This document shows positions 10,290 to 20,269 of a DNA stretch of 64,000 bases, piece after piece (positions within the stretch are counted from its first letter, which is position 1; every line of letters begins with the position of its first letter). Origin of the DNA: Adiantum capillus-veneris (taxonomy: Eukaryota > Streptophyta > Polypodiopsida > Polypodiales > Pteridaceae); contig CM043958.1 of the NCBI GenBank assembly GCA_014529385.2, positions 153,475,293 through 153,539,292 of the forward strand. The letters run 5' to 3'. The notes below the pieces were generated by a model. The model saw only the letters and a list, made by a program, of their open reading frames with translations. It was not told the DNA's origin and did not search any database. The translations under genes were made by a program, and so were the position numbers.

Positions 10290-11889
10290 TAGATTCGTTG
10301 CAGGTCTCACGCCATGTGGTACCAGTTCTGTTTTTCTATCTCCCTTTTCTACCACGTTCCTCAGCTGCTCTCGAACTCTCAGGCCTATCGTTGTCTTTAT
10401 TAGTCTGTTCTTTCTGTGCCTTTTTAGGGCAGTTCGCAGAGATATGTCCCTATTCCCCGCATCCAAAGCAGTTCCCCTCTCTGATGAAGCTAGCTCTCTC
10501 CTCAAGAGTAAGCTTGGGTCGTGCATCCTTTTTCTCTGGGTTGCTCTTTTTCTTTCTACTTTCATTCCCAGAAGTCTATTCGGCTCGTTGTGTCATCGCC
10601 TCATCTATGGGGTAGGTCAAACTGCTAGAGTGAATAGAAAGCCCCGCTTCGCATGACTCATCGACTCCTGAATAGAAGCTGACTTCTGTTCCAAGCAGTG
10701 ATCTCGGATCTCTGTAGGTAGACCCAAGGTGAACCGCCCAATCTGTTCTCTGAACGAGATCTTCTTGAATAAAGAGGCGGGTAGAAAAGAGCTCCAGAAA
10801 CTTTCACTATAAGCATTGATTGTATCTTTCTTGGTCATCCGAAGATGGTTCCAAGCAGCTCGTATATCTCGTTCATATTCTTGCGTCAACCAAGAAGAAA
10901 TAAAAATCTTTTTAAATTTCAGCCATTTAACTGGCACAGTCTTGTTTAAAAGAAGTGTTGACCACTAAGTACAAGCATTCCCCTTAAGGTAAGAGGTAGC
11001 TCTCCGAATCTTGGAGTGCTCTGAATAGCGTCCTTCCGCGAAAGCGATGTCAAACTGTTGTATAAAAGACAAAGCCTTCGAAGTATCTGAGTATCCTGAA
11101 AAAGTATCAAACTTGATCGTGTGGCTACCTTCCTTAAACTCTCGGACTTTCTTGCTTTTATCTTCGAGAAAGTCATATTGGTTGGCTTTGTAAAAATTCT
11201 TCTTGTTCGCATAGAAGTTTCCATCATCAAAATCTGAGCTATATGTATACGAGTCCTAAGTAGAACTGTAAGTCTTTGGGCGAGATTTAGATTTTTCTTG
11301 CCCTTTCCGAAGCGTTGCTTCTTGCTTCGCTTTCTGCTTTTTCTGTCTTCTTCACTCGAGTCTGAAGAGCTAGAAGAACTGTCAGAAGAAGAAGAAGAAC
11401 TAGGTACTCCTTCAAATTTGACACGCTTCTTCTGTTTCTTTGCTTTGTCAAATGTCGACCGACGACCCAAATATCCTGGGAAGTCGCTACCTTTCTTCTG
11501 CCTTTTGCCGTGCTTTTTGTCTTTCTTTCGCACGTCAAAAAGCTGAGCAATCCGTGCATCAACCACGTTCTCCAATTCCTTCTCTGTATATTTCTTGTGA
11601 GCAGAAGGTTTCTTGAGAGCGGGTTTCGGGAGTGGTGTTGTGGTTCTCTGCCACTCCGTTTGTACCTCCTCCAAAGAGGTCTGGCTCATATATTTTGCCA
11701 TCTTCACGTCCTTGGCAAAATTGAGCATCATCTTTGTTGCATCGCCAATCAATTGACGACGCTCCATCTCTCGCCGCTCGGCCTACTTAGGCCGAGACGG
11801 GCCATACTCTCTGCCGGAATCTTCGTTGTGATCCCTGTCTGCATCTCCAAATGCAGAGGGAGTCGACTGATCCTTGCCTGAAGCCATAG
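10290..11889 (-). pseudogene. Element B gag (capsid, Ser/acidic linker, zinc knuckle)
   Basis: Gag packages the element RNA. The start is the Met at 11889 (MASGKDQSTPSAFG). A TAG stop interrupts the frame after EYGPSRPK; the next Met (11767) opens a 273-codon frame with a long Ser/Asp/Glu run then basic KSRKRSKKQ (about 11290-11400). The capsid fold follows in 10617-10937 (PVKWLKFKKIFISSWLT, GRFTLGLP). The CCHC knuckle near 10440-10480 reads CFGCGE*GHISANC, with a stop codon between the second Cys and the His. Several frame breaks make it non-functional. Confidence 0.87.
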
Positions 11890-11945
11890 GTGCCGCGGAA
11901 AAAAAAATTGGGGATCGGATTTTCCGTAGAAGAGAAATCGGTCGT

Positions 11946-11957
11946 GCTCTGATACCA
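11946..11957 (-). promoter_or_regulatory. Primer-binding site of element B
   Basis: On minus the sequence is TGGTATCAGAGC, the complement of the 3' end of plant initiator-Met tRNA. It lies one base from the 5' LTR end. Confidence 0.92.
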
Positions 11958-11958
11958 C

Positions 11959-12326
11959 TGTAACAGACTTGGACACTCCAAGTCAAGAATCAATCACGAC
12001 AGCACCAAATAACCACTTCAAAACAACTCACAGATCACAATAGATTGGCACTGGCCCGACGGAGTTCCGTGCCTAGAGATATTGGCCCCATAGACTCGCG
12101 CCCCTTTTGGTATTTCTTTTTGTATTAATCAGTTCAAAGTACAAGAGAGTGTCTCGGGATTCACTCTCAGACTCTGTGTCCAGATGCTCTGAGAAGTGAA
12201 TGCCCAAACCACTTATTTAATGTTACGAGGGATGCCCAAAAGCAGAGCCCCAAAAGCTTGAAAGCAAAAGCCTCAAAGCAAAAGCTCTTTTCCCTCTCTC
12301 ACAGAGAGCTTCTGAAAGTAAAAGCA

Positions 12327-12402
<76 letters not shown>

Positions 12403-12585
12403 GAGAGCAACAAAAAGCAATTATGCTTTTCTGGCCAAAAGCTGAGATTTGTGTCGCTCAAAAATATCCCCAAAAAAGAAAAAAGACCTCCGCGATTTCC
12501 GAAAATTAGGGGTTTTAGCAAAAATTAAGGTTTGCAGGAATTTTAGGGTTTCTGTTGTCCGTAGCCACGTCATCACTTTGTGACA
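11959..12585 (-). repeat. Element B 5' LTR (right)
   Basis: Complete LTR of 627 bp, TG...CA. It contains the shared poly(A) module TTGGCCCCATAGACTCGC near 12084 and a CT run at 12330-12399. It abuts element C LTR sequence at 12586 without any spacer. Confidence 0.92.
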
Positions 12586-13369
12586 GGCTGAAAATGACTG
12601 TTTTGGCTGCGTTTTTATGGGGTGAAAATAGGGATCTTCTGCAACCAACTAGGGCTGAATCTTATGTTGTCTTGTATGCTGAAAAACGCTGACCATCTGA
12701 TGCGGCAATGGCTGAAACCAAAAAACGCTGATCTCTTATGTAGCGTTAGTAAAACGCTAGGCCAAATCTGGGACTGAAGCTGAAATCCAAAAACGCTATG
12801 GCGGAGGTGAGGCTGGCGATCATGGGGGAAAACGCCAAGGAATCTAGTACTGCTAATGGTATGCAAAAACGCTATGCAATCCTATGATAATGGAGATGAT
12901 GCAACTGAAAAACGTTGGGGCTGATGTGTGGCGAAGGTGGGGGAACCAAAAACGCCAAGGGTATTGCTGGGGTTCTGCTGAGAAGGTGCCTGTTGAGCAT
13001 GTGCTCCTGCTGCCTCTTCTGCTAGAAAGTGCTAACTTGGGTTTGCTTATATATTAACTTAGCAAAATTTCCCTACCTACTTTTGTTGGAAAGTCACTTA
13101 AAAATAATAAGTGAAAAATACCAAAAATAGGAAAAATAGGCTAAATGCACTGGAAAATTCCCTTGACTGAATCTGATGGATTCTGAAGGGAATACTGATG
13201 ATCATGCTGTGTGCAACCAGAGGATATGCATCTACACTAAGTGACTGGGCATGCACGGTCTACGAATAGACTCACAAAAGTGCCAGATCACTTCTAAACT
13301 AGACTGACTGAACCCTAATCATGTTGTAGCTTGTCCACGGACACATAGGGTTGGATGTGTCACGTGACA
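12586..13369 (-). repeat. Element C 3' LTR (left), truncated
   Basis: It aligns with 17224-17994 of the right LTR nearly base for base, ending in GTCACGTGACA. The first third of the LTR is missing at the B junction. It contains a cluster of AAAACGC(T/C) words (12683-12955) also present in the right copy. Confidence 0.9.
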
Positions 13370-13381
13370 TCCCCTCCTTTT
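13370..13381 (-). promoter_or_regulatory. Polypurine tract of element C
   Basis: On minus AAAAGGAGGGGA directly precedes the 3' LTR start TGTCACGTGACA. Confidence 0.85.
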
Positions 13382-13710
13382 CAAAGTGAGGTACTGGTAC
13401 CGAACTGTATGGCGTCGAGGGAGATCGCCAATAGCATCCGGAATCCTGGAAGGGACTCTTCGCCGGCCCACTCCGATGTGTGGGTCGTGCGGTACTTGAA
13501 CTTCATAAAGCTCTGCAACGCTTCCTTCTTTGGGCCGCGCCGAAAGCGACAAAGTCTTTTGTAGCTCCTTCCTTGCTTCAACTTCGTCTAGAGACCTGCT
13601 TCTTTCGTCTTCAAGAATCTCCATGGCTGAAAATTCCTGAAACCATTTCCAACACAAAACCATGAACATACCCATTCCATGTAAAGTGAAGGATAAAATT
13701 CTTGTCTTAG
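13382..13710 (-). pseudogene. Element C 3' coding remnant, possibly chromodomain-like
   Basis: Two overlapping minus frames (13319-13780 and 13381-13581) run to the polypurine tract. One reads LQSFMKFKYRTTHTSEWAGE, which resembles the body of a chromodomain (basic/aromatic strand followed by an acidic EW pair). If so, C is derived from an autonomous chromovirus by loss of RT through integrase. The resemblance is weak and could be chance. Confidence 0.4.
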
Positions 13711-15348
13711 TCAAAGACTGTGTATGCAATGTAGATGAACATAGAGACGGAGAGACAAACCGTTCACCAAACATATGCAAACAATGAGATCGAATCTCGT
13801 ATGATCTAAAGGAATCAACTGTGGCAATTCACAAGGGAAATACCCATGCTTGGTGCTCATACTTTCATGTGCTCTTTCAAGTACTGTGTCATGCCAAGGA
13901 ACAGACATGGAATGTGACTTCCTTACATAAATACTTTTCAGCTTTTCATGAAAAATCCACATACATTCGTGCTCATTCATGAGGGAAACGTGCTCAACAT
14001 ACAATATGTCATGCCTAGTAAAAGGGATCACATAAAGATGTTGACTAAAATACAGGAAACAATCACGAATGAAACACTCGAACAATGCGTGCGTATCAAT
14101 CATGCGAACACATAATACTTCTTGTGAGGGTTCTTTGGACCTAGGCTTGAGAGCCAAGATCGGTTCTTCCTGAATGATCAAATCGTCTTGTGGGGGTTCT
14201 TTGAACCTAGATTCGAAAGCCAAGATCGGTTCTTCGTGATTGATCGAATCTACAACGAGGTTAGCTTCGCTAGAAAAAGCATCCACTAACACATCATCCT
14301 TGTGAACAATCACCTCTTCTTCATGTAACTCATCATGTTTGTAAGAAATCACATCTTGATCATGCAAATCATCATGCTTATCTTTGTCATCCAAATCATC
14401 ATGCTCATCATTGTCATTCAAATCATCATGCAAATCCTGTGTGTCATGCTGTGGAGAAAAAGAGACTGAGAGAGTCTCCTTTTCCTGAATCCTTTCAATC
14501 TTGTCCTGCATATTAGCAATGAGAGATGGAGAATGAGCAATATCCTCTCCATGAATGACAATTGGAGAATCACTTGTGGCATTCAGAGTTATAGTGTGAG
14601 TCTTAAAATCCATGAGAGCGTCATTATCATGAAACCATCGAATGCCCAAAATCATATCACATCCTGAGAGAGGAGAAACAACAAATCTTCTAGTGAAGGC
14701 AATCTGTTGAATTGCAAACAACACATCAAGGCACTCCTCCGTGATGAGAGCGTCCATACCGGGACGAAAGCCAGAGACCTTGATAGGAGATCTCGGACTA
14801 ACTTTGAGGCGGGCTCTCTCAACAAGAGAGAAACTGATCACATCATGCATACTACCTTGGTCAAACAATATGACAGAACGTTGCCCCGTCGTACGACCAT
14901 AACACTTAATAAGAGAATCATCAATGGGATGGTCATGAGAAACTTGGGGCACACTCGTGTTATCATTCATTGCATTGACAGAGGAAGTGGGTTCTGTGGA
15001 TTCTTTAGATTCATTCAATTCAAGCTTAGGACATGTTCTTTTTATGTGACCCTTAATGTGACAATGAAAACAACGACCTTCCTTAGAATAAGTCCTTTGC
15101 TCTTCCGACGTGATGTATCCTCCTACAATTCCTTGTGCTACCTTTTCATATGGAGTCAGCTTAGGTTTAGCAATTGTGTTAGCCTTACCCTTAGATTCAT
15201 TGGAAGAATTCTTTTCTGAGAGACTGTTGGAAGATTGGTTAGAAGAGTTACCATTCTTACCGTTCTTATCGTTCTGAAGGTTCTGAGAAGTCTGCGAGGT
15301 ACTTGTGGAAGTCTTGTTCTCCTCAGGCTTTCCCTTATTGTGCTTCAT
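13711..15348 (-). CDS. Element C zinc knuckle, protease and charged C-terminal region
   Basis: A 545-codon open frame on minus. After a Ser/Asn-rich start (SNQSSNSLSEKN) comes a CCHC knuckle, CFHCHIKGHIKRTCP (about 15040-15085). A pepsin-like domain follows: LFDQGSMHDVISF at the place of the D(S/T)G motif, then GCDMILGIRWFHDND. The usual Asp-Thr/Ser-Gly is FDQG here, so activity is doubtful. The C-terminal half has short acidic repeats (NDNDEHDDLDDKDKHDDL) and two EEPILA(F/L) repeats. No RT follows. The Met shown is internal: homologous gag reading continues upstream in this frame (ALAQEMKHNKG) to about 15460. Confidence 0.8.
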   Translation of the reverse strand: MKHNKGKPEENKTSTSTSQTSQNLQNDKNGKNGNSSNQSSNSLSEKNSSNESKGKANTIAKPKLTPYEKVAQGIVGGYITSEEQRTYSKEGRCFHCHIKGHIKRTCPKLELNESKESTEPTSSVNAMNDNTSVPQVSHDHPIDDSLIKCYGRTTGQRSVILFDQGSMHDVISFSLVERARLKVSPRSPIKVSGFRPGMDALITEECLDVLFAIQQIAFTRRFVVSPLSGCDMILGIRWFHDNDALMDFKTHTITLNATSDSPIVIHGEDIAHSPSLIANMQDKIERIQEKETLSVSFSPQHDTQDLHDDLNDNDEHDDLDDKDKHDDLHDQDVISYKHDELHEEEVIVHKDDVLVDAFSSEANLVVDSINHEEPILAFESRFKEPPQDDLIIQEEPILALKPRSKEPSQEVLCVRMIDTHALFECFIRDCFLYFSQHLYVIPFTRHDILYVEHVSLMNEHECMWIFHEKLKSIYVRKSHSMSVPWHDTVLERAHESMSTKHGYFPCELPQLIPLDHTRFDLIVCICLVNGLSLRLYVHLHCIHSL

Positions 15349-15457
15349 CTCCTGTGCGAGAGCAATCGCTACCGCCTTGTTGAGTACTTGATATACTCGT
15401 CCAATCCAATGAAAAAAGCCTCTTTGCGCTCATCATCCGATTTTTGTAATTGAGTGC

Positions 15458-16381
15458 CTAGCTGAAAACACGATTAGAAAAAGACATGACTGGCATACCA
15501 TTTTGCTTGAGAGAGCGCCAATCGTCCTTCAATCGTGCAAGGTATTGAAGTGGCATAAACCGCGCCTTGAGCTTGTCTTGGAAATCACCCCAATTGAAGG
15601 AAAGGGGCGTGAATCCGTCGGCTTCCTCTAGGTGCACGGCTAGCTGTGCCTCTTGCCATGCGTGGTACCAATTAATGGCATCACCGGTAAGGTACATAGC
15701 TGCCGTCAAAACTTTGTTATTTCCTTTCTTCTTAGTTGTCACAAAATAAGCATTAAATTGATGCAACCAAGAATGAATAACAGTAGCATCCATCTTACCG
15801 TCATACTTACAGAAAGTCAACTTCTTTGTGACTGGATGGTTGGAATCCGCGTCGTGGCTTGCACCACTTGAGGAACTCCCACAATCTTTGGGTGGTTCGG
15901 TTTTCGAGGCTAGCGCTTGTCGAAGCAATTCTTGAGTGCGTAGCTCTCTTTGAGCTTCACGCTCGGTCTCCAAAGCCAATCTTTGAGTTGTACGCTCGGC
16001 CTCCAAGGTCGCGCTTCTTGCCGCCTCGTCCGCCTTTCTTTGTTGTTTTTGTTCTTTGCGTGCGTCGCGCTCGCGTTCTAAAGCAAGGCGATTGTCTTCT
16101 TGTTGTGCGGCAAGTCTTGCGTTTCTTTCGTCGCGCTCACGGTCCTGAGCAAGGCGATTTGCTTCTTGCTCACGGTCCCTAGCAAGGCGATTTGCTTCTT
16201 GCCTATCCATCATGGCCATCATCTGCTTGACCATTTCCTCCATAGGGTTTGGTACACTTGGTGGCGTAGATGGCAAGGGGGGAGGGTTGAAAAAATCTCC
16301 TGGTGGGGAAAAGTTTTCGTCGCCTCTTTCATACTCATCACCTGTATGCGAAGTATCCATTCCGCTTCGGGTGGCGACCAT
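15458..16381 (-). CDS. Element C gag
   Basis: A 307-codon frame starting MVATRSGMDTSHTG at 16381. Residues ~55-165 form a long Arg/Glu/Gln-rich helix with repeated (E/Q)ANRLA(R/Q)DRE units, a likely coiled coil. The retrotransposon capsid domain follows: KLTFCKYDGKMDATVIHSW, then AINWYHAWQEA and LKARFMPLQY. The frame ends at a stop near 15458; the same gag reading continues in the frame of the neighbour (LGTQLQKSDDERKEAFF), so one frame break separates gag from the knuckle-protease part. Confidence 0.85.
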   Translation of the reverse strand: MVATRSGMDTSHTGDEYERGDENFSPPGDFFNPPPLPSTPPSVPNPMEEMVKQMMAMMDRQEANRLARDREQEANRLAQDRERDERNARLAAQQEDNRLALERERDARKEQKQQRKADEAARSATLEAERTTQRLALETEREAQRELRTQELLRQALASKTEPPKDCGSSSSGASHDADSNHPVTKKLTFCKYDGKMDATVIHSWLHQFNAYFVTTKKKGNNKVLTAAMYLTGDAINWYHAWQEAQLAVHLEEADGFTPLSFNWGDFQDKLKARFMPLQYLARLKDDWRSLKQNGMPVMSFSNRVFS

Positions 16382-16814
16382 GCACTATGAGCCTTGGTCC
16401 TTAAGGCCAAGAGAAACTTGGGTTCTTGAGGGTTTTGGGTTCTTGGGTGCTTGAGGTTCTTGAGATTTTCTTTTGCTTGCAAATCGCGTTGGAGAAGGAT
16501 CTTCTCTTCACCCGAGTTCTACTCTTTTCCGTGGGCGCACCCCTTGGCGGCCTTGCGCTCACACCAAGGTTGCTTTTTCCCACCTCATGTCGATTGGCCG
16601 GCCGCTAAGTGCACTGTTCGCTCTCAATGAGTGAAAAGAGACAGAAGGGGAGGCTGGACAAGCCCTTCTTTCTTGGGATTCCTGTCACTCTTCAACAAAA
16701 CACGATTAGGAATCGACACGCCCAAGCGAACTTGGGTTCGTGCGACCTCAACAAGCAAAAAAATTATTGTGGTTCTTATGGTTCTTTCCTTGAGTGGTAC
16801 AGAACACTGCCAAA
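16382..16814 (-). other. Element C 5' leader
   Basis: This is the untranslated region between PBS and the gag Met. It holds short frames without domains and a short local repeat, TTCTTG(A/G)G, near 16424-16462. Confidence 0.6.
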
Positions 16815-16827
16815 GCTCTGATACCAA
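16815..16827 (-). promoter_or_regulatory. Primer-binding site of element C
   Basis: On minus TTGGTATCAGAGC follows the 5' LTR end (GTAACA) directly, complementary to initiator-Met tRNA. Confidence 0.9.
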
Positions 16828-17994
16828 TGTTACGTGCAGCGGAATGATTGTTTGCGCTTCGCTCAAGATGAGTGCTCCAAACTATGCTCAAGGGTTCCTT
16901 TTAGTTCTTATGGAAGGGAGAGCCTTCCGTTCTTAATGGAAAGTGCTATGATCACAAACAAAGTGAATGGACACTGTGCGTGCAAGTATATGAGACTGTG
17001 AGATAGAGAGAGAAGAGAGATACGACACCACAGACGTTGTAAAACCCTCCTCCGAAGGCCCCACTCTTGTCGGCGAGAGTGATCTACTTATTGATTGCAC
17101 AAAGTGGTACAATGCGGATGCAATGGACTGATGCAACTTGGGACTATGCCGATGACGACGACGGTGATGACGACGACGACTTTAGGGCTGAAATCTGTGG
17201 TCTTTTATCTGCTGAATTTCGGGGGCTGAAAATGACTGTTTTGGCTGCGTTTTTATGGGCTGAAAATGGGAATCTTCTGCAACCAACTAGGGCTGAATCT
17301 GATGCTGTCCTGCATGCTGAAAAACGCTGACCATCTGATGCGGCAATGGCTGAAAACCAAAAACGCTGATCTCTTCTGTAGCGTTAGTAAAACGCTAGGC
17401 CAAATTTGGGACTGAAGCTGAAATCCAAAAACGCTATGGCTGAGGTTAGGCTGGCGATCATGGGGGAAAACGCCAAGGAATCTAGTACTGCTGATGGTAT
17501 GCAAAAACCCTATGCAATCCAGTGATGATGGCGATGATGCAACTGAAAAACGCTGGGGCTGATGTGTGGCGAAGGTGGGGGAACCAAAAACGCCAAGGGT
17601 ACTGCTGGGGTTCTGCTGAGAAGGTGCCTGTTGAGCATGCGCCCCTGCTGCCTCTTCTGCCAGAAAGTGCTAACTTGGGTTTGCTTATACATTAACTTAG
17701 CAAAATTGCCCTACCTACTTCACTTAAAATAATAAGTGAAAAATACCAAAAATAGGGAAAATAGGCTAAATGCACTGGAAAATTCCCCTGACTAAATCTG
17801 ATGGATTCTAAAGGGAATACTGATAATCATGCTGTGTGCAACCAGAGGATATGCATTTACACTAAGTGACTGGGCATGCACGGTCTACAAATAGACTCAC
17901 AAAAGTGCCAGATCACTTCTAAACTAGACTGACTGAACCCTGATCATGTTGTAGCTTGTCCACGGACACATAGGGTTGGATGTGTCACGTGACA
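16828..17994 (-). repeat. Element C 5' LTR (right)
   Basis: Complete 1167-bp LTR: plus-strand TGTTACGTGCAG to GTCACGTGACA. It includes a GACGACGACGGTGATGACGACGACGAC-type GAC repeat near 17152-17180 and eight AAAACGC-like words between 17320 and 17595. Immediately to the right is gag of element D. Confidence 0.9.
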
Positions 17995-19596
17995 TGTTAC
18001 GGTCAGTGCCCACGCAATCTGGAACCAGTCCTATTTTCATCTTGCCTTTGCGTCCACGTTCCTCAGCTGCTCTCGAACCCTCTGGCGTGTCTTCATTCTT
18101 GTCATTTTGTTCTTTCAGTGACTTCTTAGGGGACTTCGCGGAGATGTGCCCAGTTTCCCCGCATCCAAAGCACTTCTCCTCCTTGATGTAGAGAGCTCTC
18201 TCTTGAGGAGTTAGTTTGGGTTCTGCCTCCTTTTCTTTCTTTTCTAGGTTTCTCTTCCTCTTTCTACTTTCATTTTTCGAAGTCTGTTTGGTCCTTTGCG
18301 TCATGATTTCATCTGTGGGGTAGGTCAAACTGCTTGAGTGAATGGCAAAACCTCGTTTCGCATGACTCATCAGTTCCTATAGGGAATCTGACTTTTGCTC
18401 TAAGCAGTGATCTCGGATCTCTGTAGGAAGGCCCAAGGTAAACCGCTCAATCTGTTCTTTGAACGAGATCTTCTTAAATGAAGAGGCGGGTAGAAAAGAG
18501 CTCCAGAATCTCTTGCAATTCAATGTATCCTTCTTGGTCATCCAAAGATGGTTCCAAGCAGTTCGTATGTGGCATTCATACTCGAGTCAACCAAGAAGAA
18601 ATAAAAAGCCTTTTAAACTTCATCCATTTGACTGGCATTGTCTTGTTTAATAGAAGCGTGGACCACCAAGTTCGAGCATTTCCCTTGAAGTAAGAGGCAG
18701 CTCTCCGAATCTTGGAGTGCTCTGAGTAACGCCCTCCAGAGAAAGCTATGTCAAACTGCTGTATGAAAGACAAAGCCTTCGAAGCATCTCTATAACCAGA
18801 AAACGTGTCAAATTTTATTGATTGTCCACCTTCCTTACACTCTCGGACTTTCTTGCTTTTATCTTCCAGAAAGTCATACTGGTTGGCTTTATAAAAATTC
18901 TTCTTCTTTGCATAAAAGCTGCTGTCGCCAGAGTCCGAACTATCTGAAGACGAGTCCTCTGCAAAATTGTCAACCATTGGGCGAGATTTAGGCTTCTTTG
19001 CCCTTTCCGAAGCTTTGCTTTTTGCTTCGCTTTTTGTCTTTTCTGTCTTCTTCGCTCGAGTCAAAAGAGCTAGAAGAATTGTCAGAAGAAGAAGAAGAAG
19101 AAGAAGAACTAGGTACTCCTTCAAATCGAACACGTTTCTTCTGCTTTCTTGCCGATGCAAATGTAGACTCACGACCCAAATAACCCATGAAGTCAGTGTC
19201 TTTCTTCTGCTTTTTGTCGTGTTTTTTAGCTTTGTCTTGCGCGTCAAAAAGCTGAGAAATCCGTGCATCAACCACCTCTTCTAATTCTTGCTCTGCATAT
19301 ATCCTTGGAGTATGAGGTTTTTTCAGTGCCGGTTTGAGGAGTGGTTCTGTGGTTTGCCGCCACTGTGCATGCACCTCGTCGCAGGAGGTCTGGCTCATAA
19401 ATTTTGCAAATTTCGGATCCTTCGCAAAATTTGGCATCATCTTTGTTGCATCGCCGATCAATCGTTGACGCTCCATCTCTTCGATCTCCGCCTGAGTAGG
19501 CCGAGGCGGGCCGTACTCCTCGCGTGAATCTTCGTTGTGATCTCTTCCCGCATCTCCGGATGCAGAGGAAGTCGACTAATCTCTATCTGAAGCCAT
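17995..19596 (-). pseudogene. Element D gag
   Basis: Same architecture as gag of B and E. The N-terminus (MASDRD*STSSASG at about 19596) already has a TAG stop. The 18988-19476 frame carries the Ser/Asp run and basic SKKQSFGKGK; 18576-18960 carries the capsid (GGRYSEHSKIRRAASYFKG, MPVKWMKFKRLFISSW). The zinc knuckle near 18130-18175 is CFGCGETGHISAKS, with Ser replacing the last Cys. The reading is cut off at 17995, after GTDRN, by the LTR of element C. Confidence 0.88.
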
Positions 19597-19646
19597 AAGT
19601 GTCGTGTGAAAAGGATCGGATTTCTCGTAGAAGAGAAATCGGCCGT

Positions 19647-19658
19647 GCTCTGATACCA
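19647..19658 (-). promoter_or_regulatory. Primer-binding site of element D
   Basis: TGGTATCAGAGC on minus, one base from the 5' LTR. Confidence 0.92.
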
Positions 19659-19659
19659 C

Positions 19660-20264
19660 TGTAACAGACTTGGACACTCCAAGTCGAGAGTCTACCGCGA
19701 CACCACAAGAATTCACTTCAATACAGTTCACAATTCACAATTGATTCGACACTGGCCCGGCGGAGTTCCGTGCCTAGAGATACTGGCCCCAAAGACTGGC
19801 GCCCCTTTCGGTATTTCTTTTTGTATTAATCTGCAACTCAAAGTACAAGCAAGTGGTCGGGACTCACTCTTAGTGGTCGGGACTCACTCTCAGACTCTGC
19901 GTTCAAATGCTCTGAGAAGTGAGAGCCCAAAACCACCATTATATAGATTTACAAGGATGCTAAAAGCAGAGCCCAAAAGCTTCAAAATCAAAAGCCTTCT
20001 TGAAATAAAACGAAAGAGTTCTCTCTCTCTCTCTCAAATTGCGTAGAATAAAGCAGTAACCCAAAAGCTGGCCCTGCTTTTCTGTTGCCACAAAATCCGC
20101 CGCAAAACGCGGGTGTCCGTACACTGCCACGTGGCTGGCTGTCCACAACCTGCGCCGCAATTTCCAGACCTGTCCGTACATGCCTGCCACGTCATCATTT
20201 CTGCAAGCCAGCCAGGGGATGGGTCTGTGTGTGCACTGGGCAGCCACATCACCAGTTTGTGACA
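19660..20264 (-). repeat. Element D 5' LTR (right)
   Basis: 605 bp, TG...CA, close match to 2822-3375. It carries the poly(A) module near 19783 and a duplicated GTGGTCGGGACTCACTCT segment (19853-19890) that the left LTR has once. It is followed by the AGAGG target duplication. Confidence 0.92.
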
Positions 20265-20269
20265 AGAGG
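20265..20269. repeat. Target site duplication of element D (right)
   Basis: AGAGG, identical to 2817-2821. Gag of element E resumes here. Confidence 0.9.

Larger units (their letters stand above)
7210..12585 (-). mobile_element. Ty3/gypsy element B, lacking protease and RT
   Basis: B has both LTRs (7210-7864 and 11959-12585), a polypurine tract and a PBS. Its left LTR lacks only the first ~11-14 bases. Internal order on minus is gag, then directly RNase H, integrase and chromodomain. The protease and RT domains (roughly 1.5 kb by comparison with D) are absent at a clean junction near 10262-10290. B is of the same family as D and E but its LTRs group as their own pair (AGTCAAGAATCAATCACGAC). 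It would need enzymes from another element to move. Confidence 0.88.
12586..17994 (-). mobile_element. Non-autonomous Ty3/gypsy element C (gag-protease only)
   Basis: C has two related LTRs (12586-13369 truncated; 16828-17994 complete, 1167 bp), a PBS and a polypurine tract. The internal region (about 3.4 kb) encodes gag, a zinc knuckle and a retropepsin-like domain but no recognisable RT, RNase H or integrase. Its right edge interrupts gag of element D just after the zinc-knuckle linker. Its left LTR lacks the first ~395 bp, removed at the junction with B. It belongs to a different lineage from B/D/E: LTR, gag and PBS spacing all differ. Confidence 0.87.
2822..20264 (-). mobile_element. Ty3/gypsy chromodomain element D, containing nested elements C and B
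   Basis: D spans about 17.4 kb because two later elements sit inside it. Its own parts are the 3' LTR 2822-3375, pol 3376-7209 and gag 17995-19596, followed by the PBS and the 5' LTR 19660-20264. Order on minus is gag, protease, RT, RNase H, integrase, chromodomain, which is the chromovirus type of Ty3/gypsy. The 5-bp AGAGG duplication shows it integrated as a unit into gag of E. The gag-protease junction is missing between the two halves, removed around the later insertions. Many stops and frameshifts make it inactive. Confidence 0.9.

Noticed and set aside
17280-17400. Possible hammerhead ribozyme core (CTGATG then CTGAAAAC) in the C LTR
   Set aside because: The conserved CTGATGA and GAAA with a proper stem II are not met; the words belong to the AAAACGC array.
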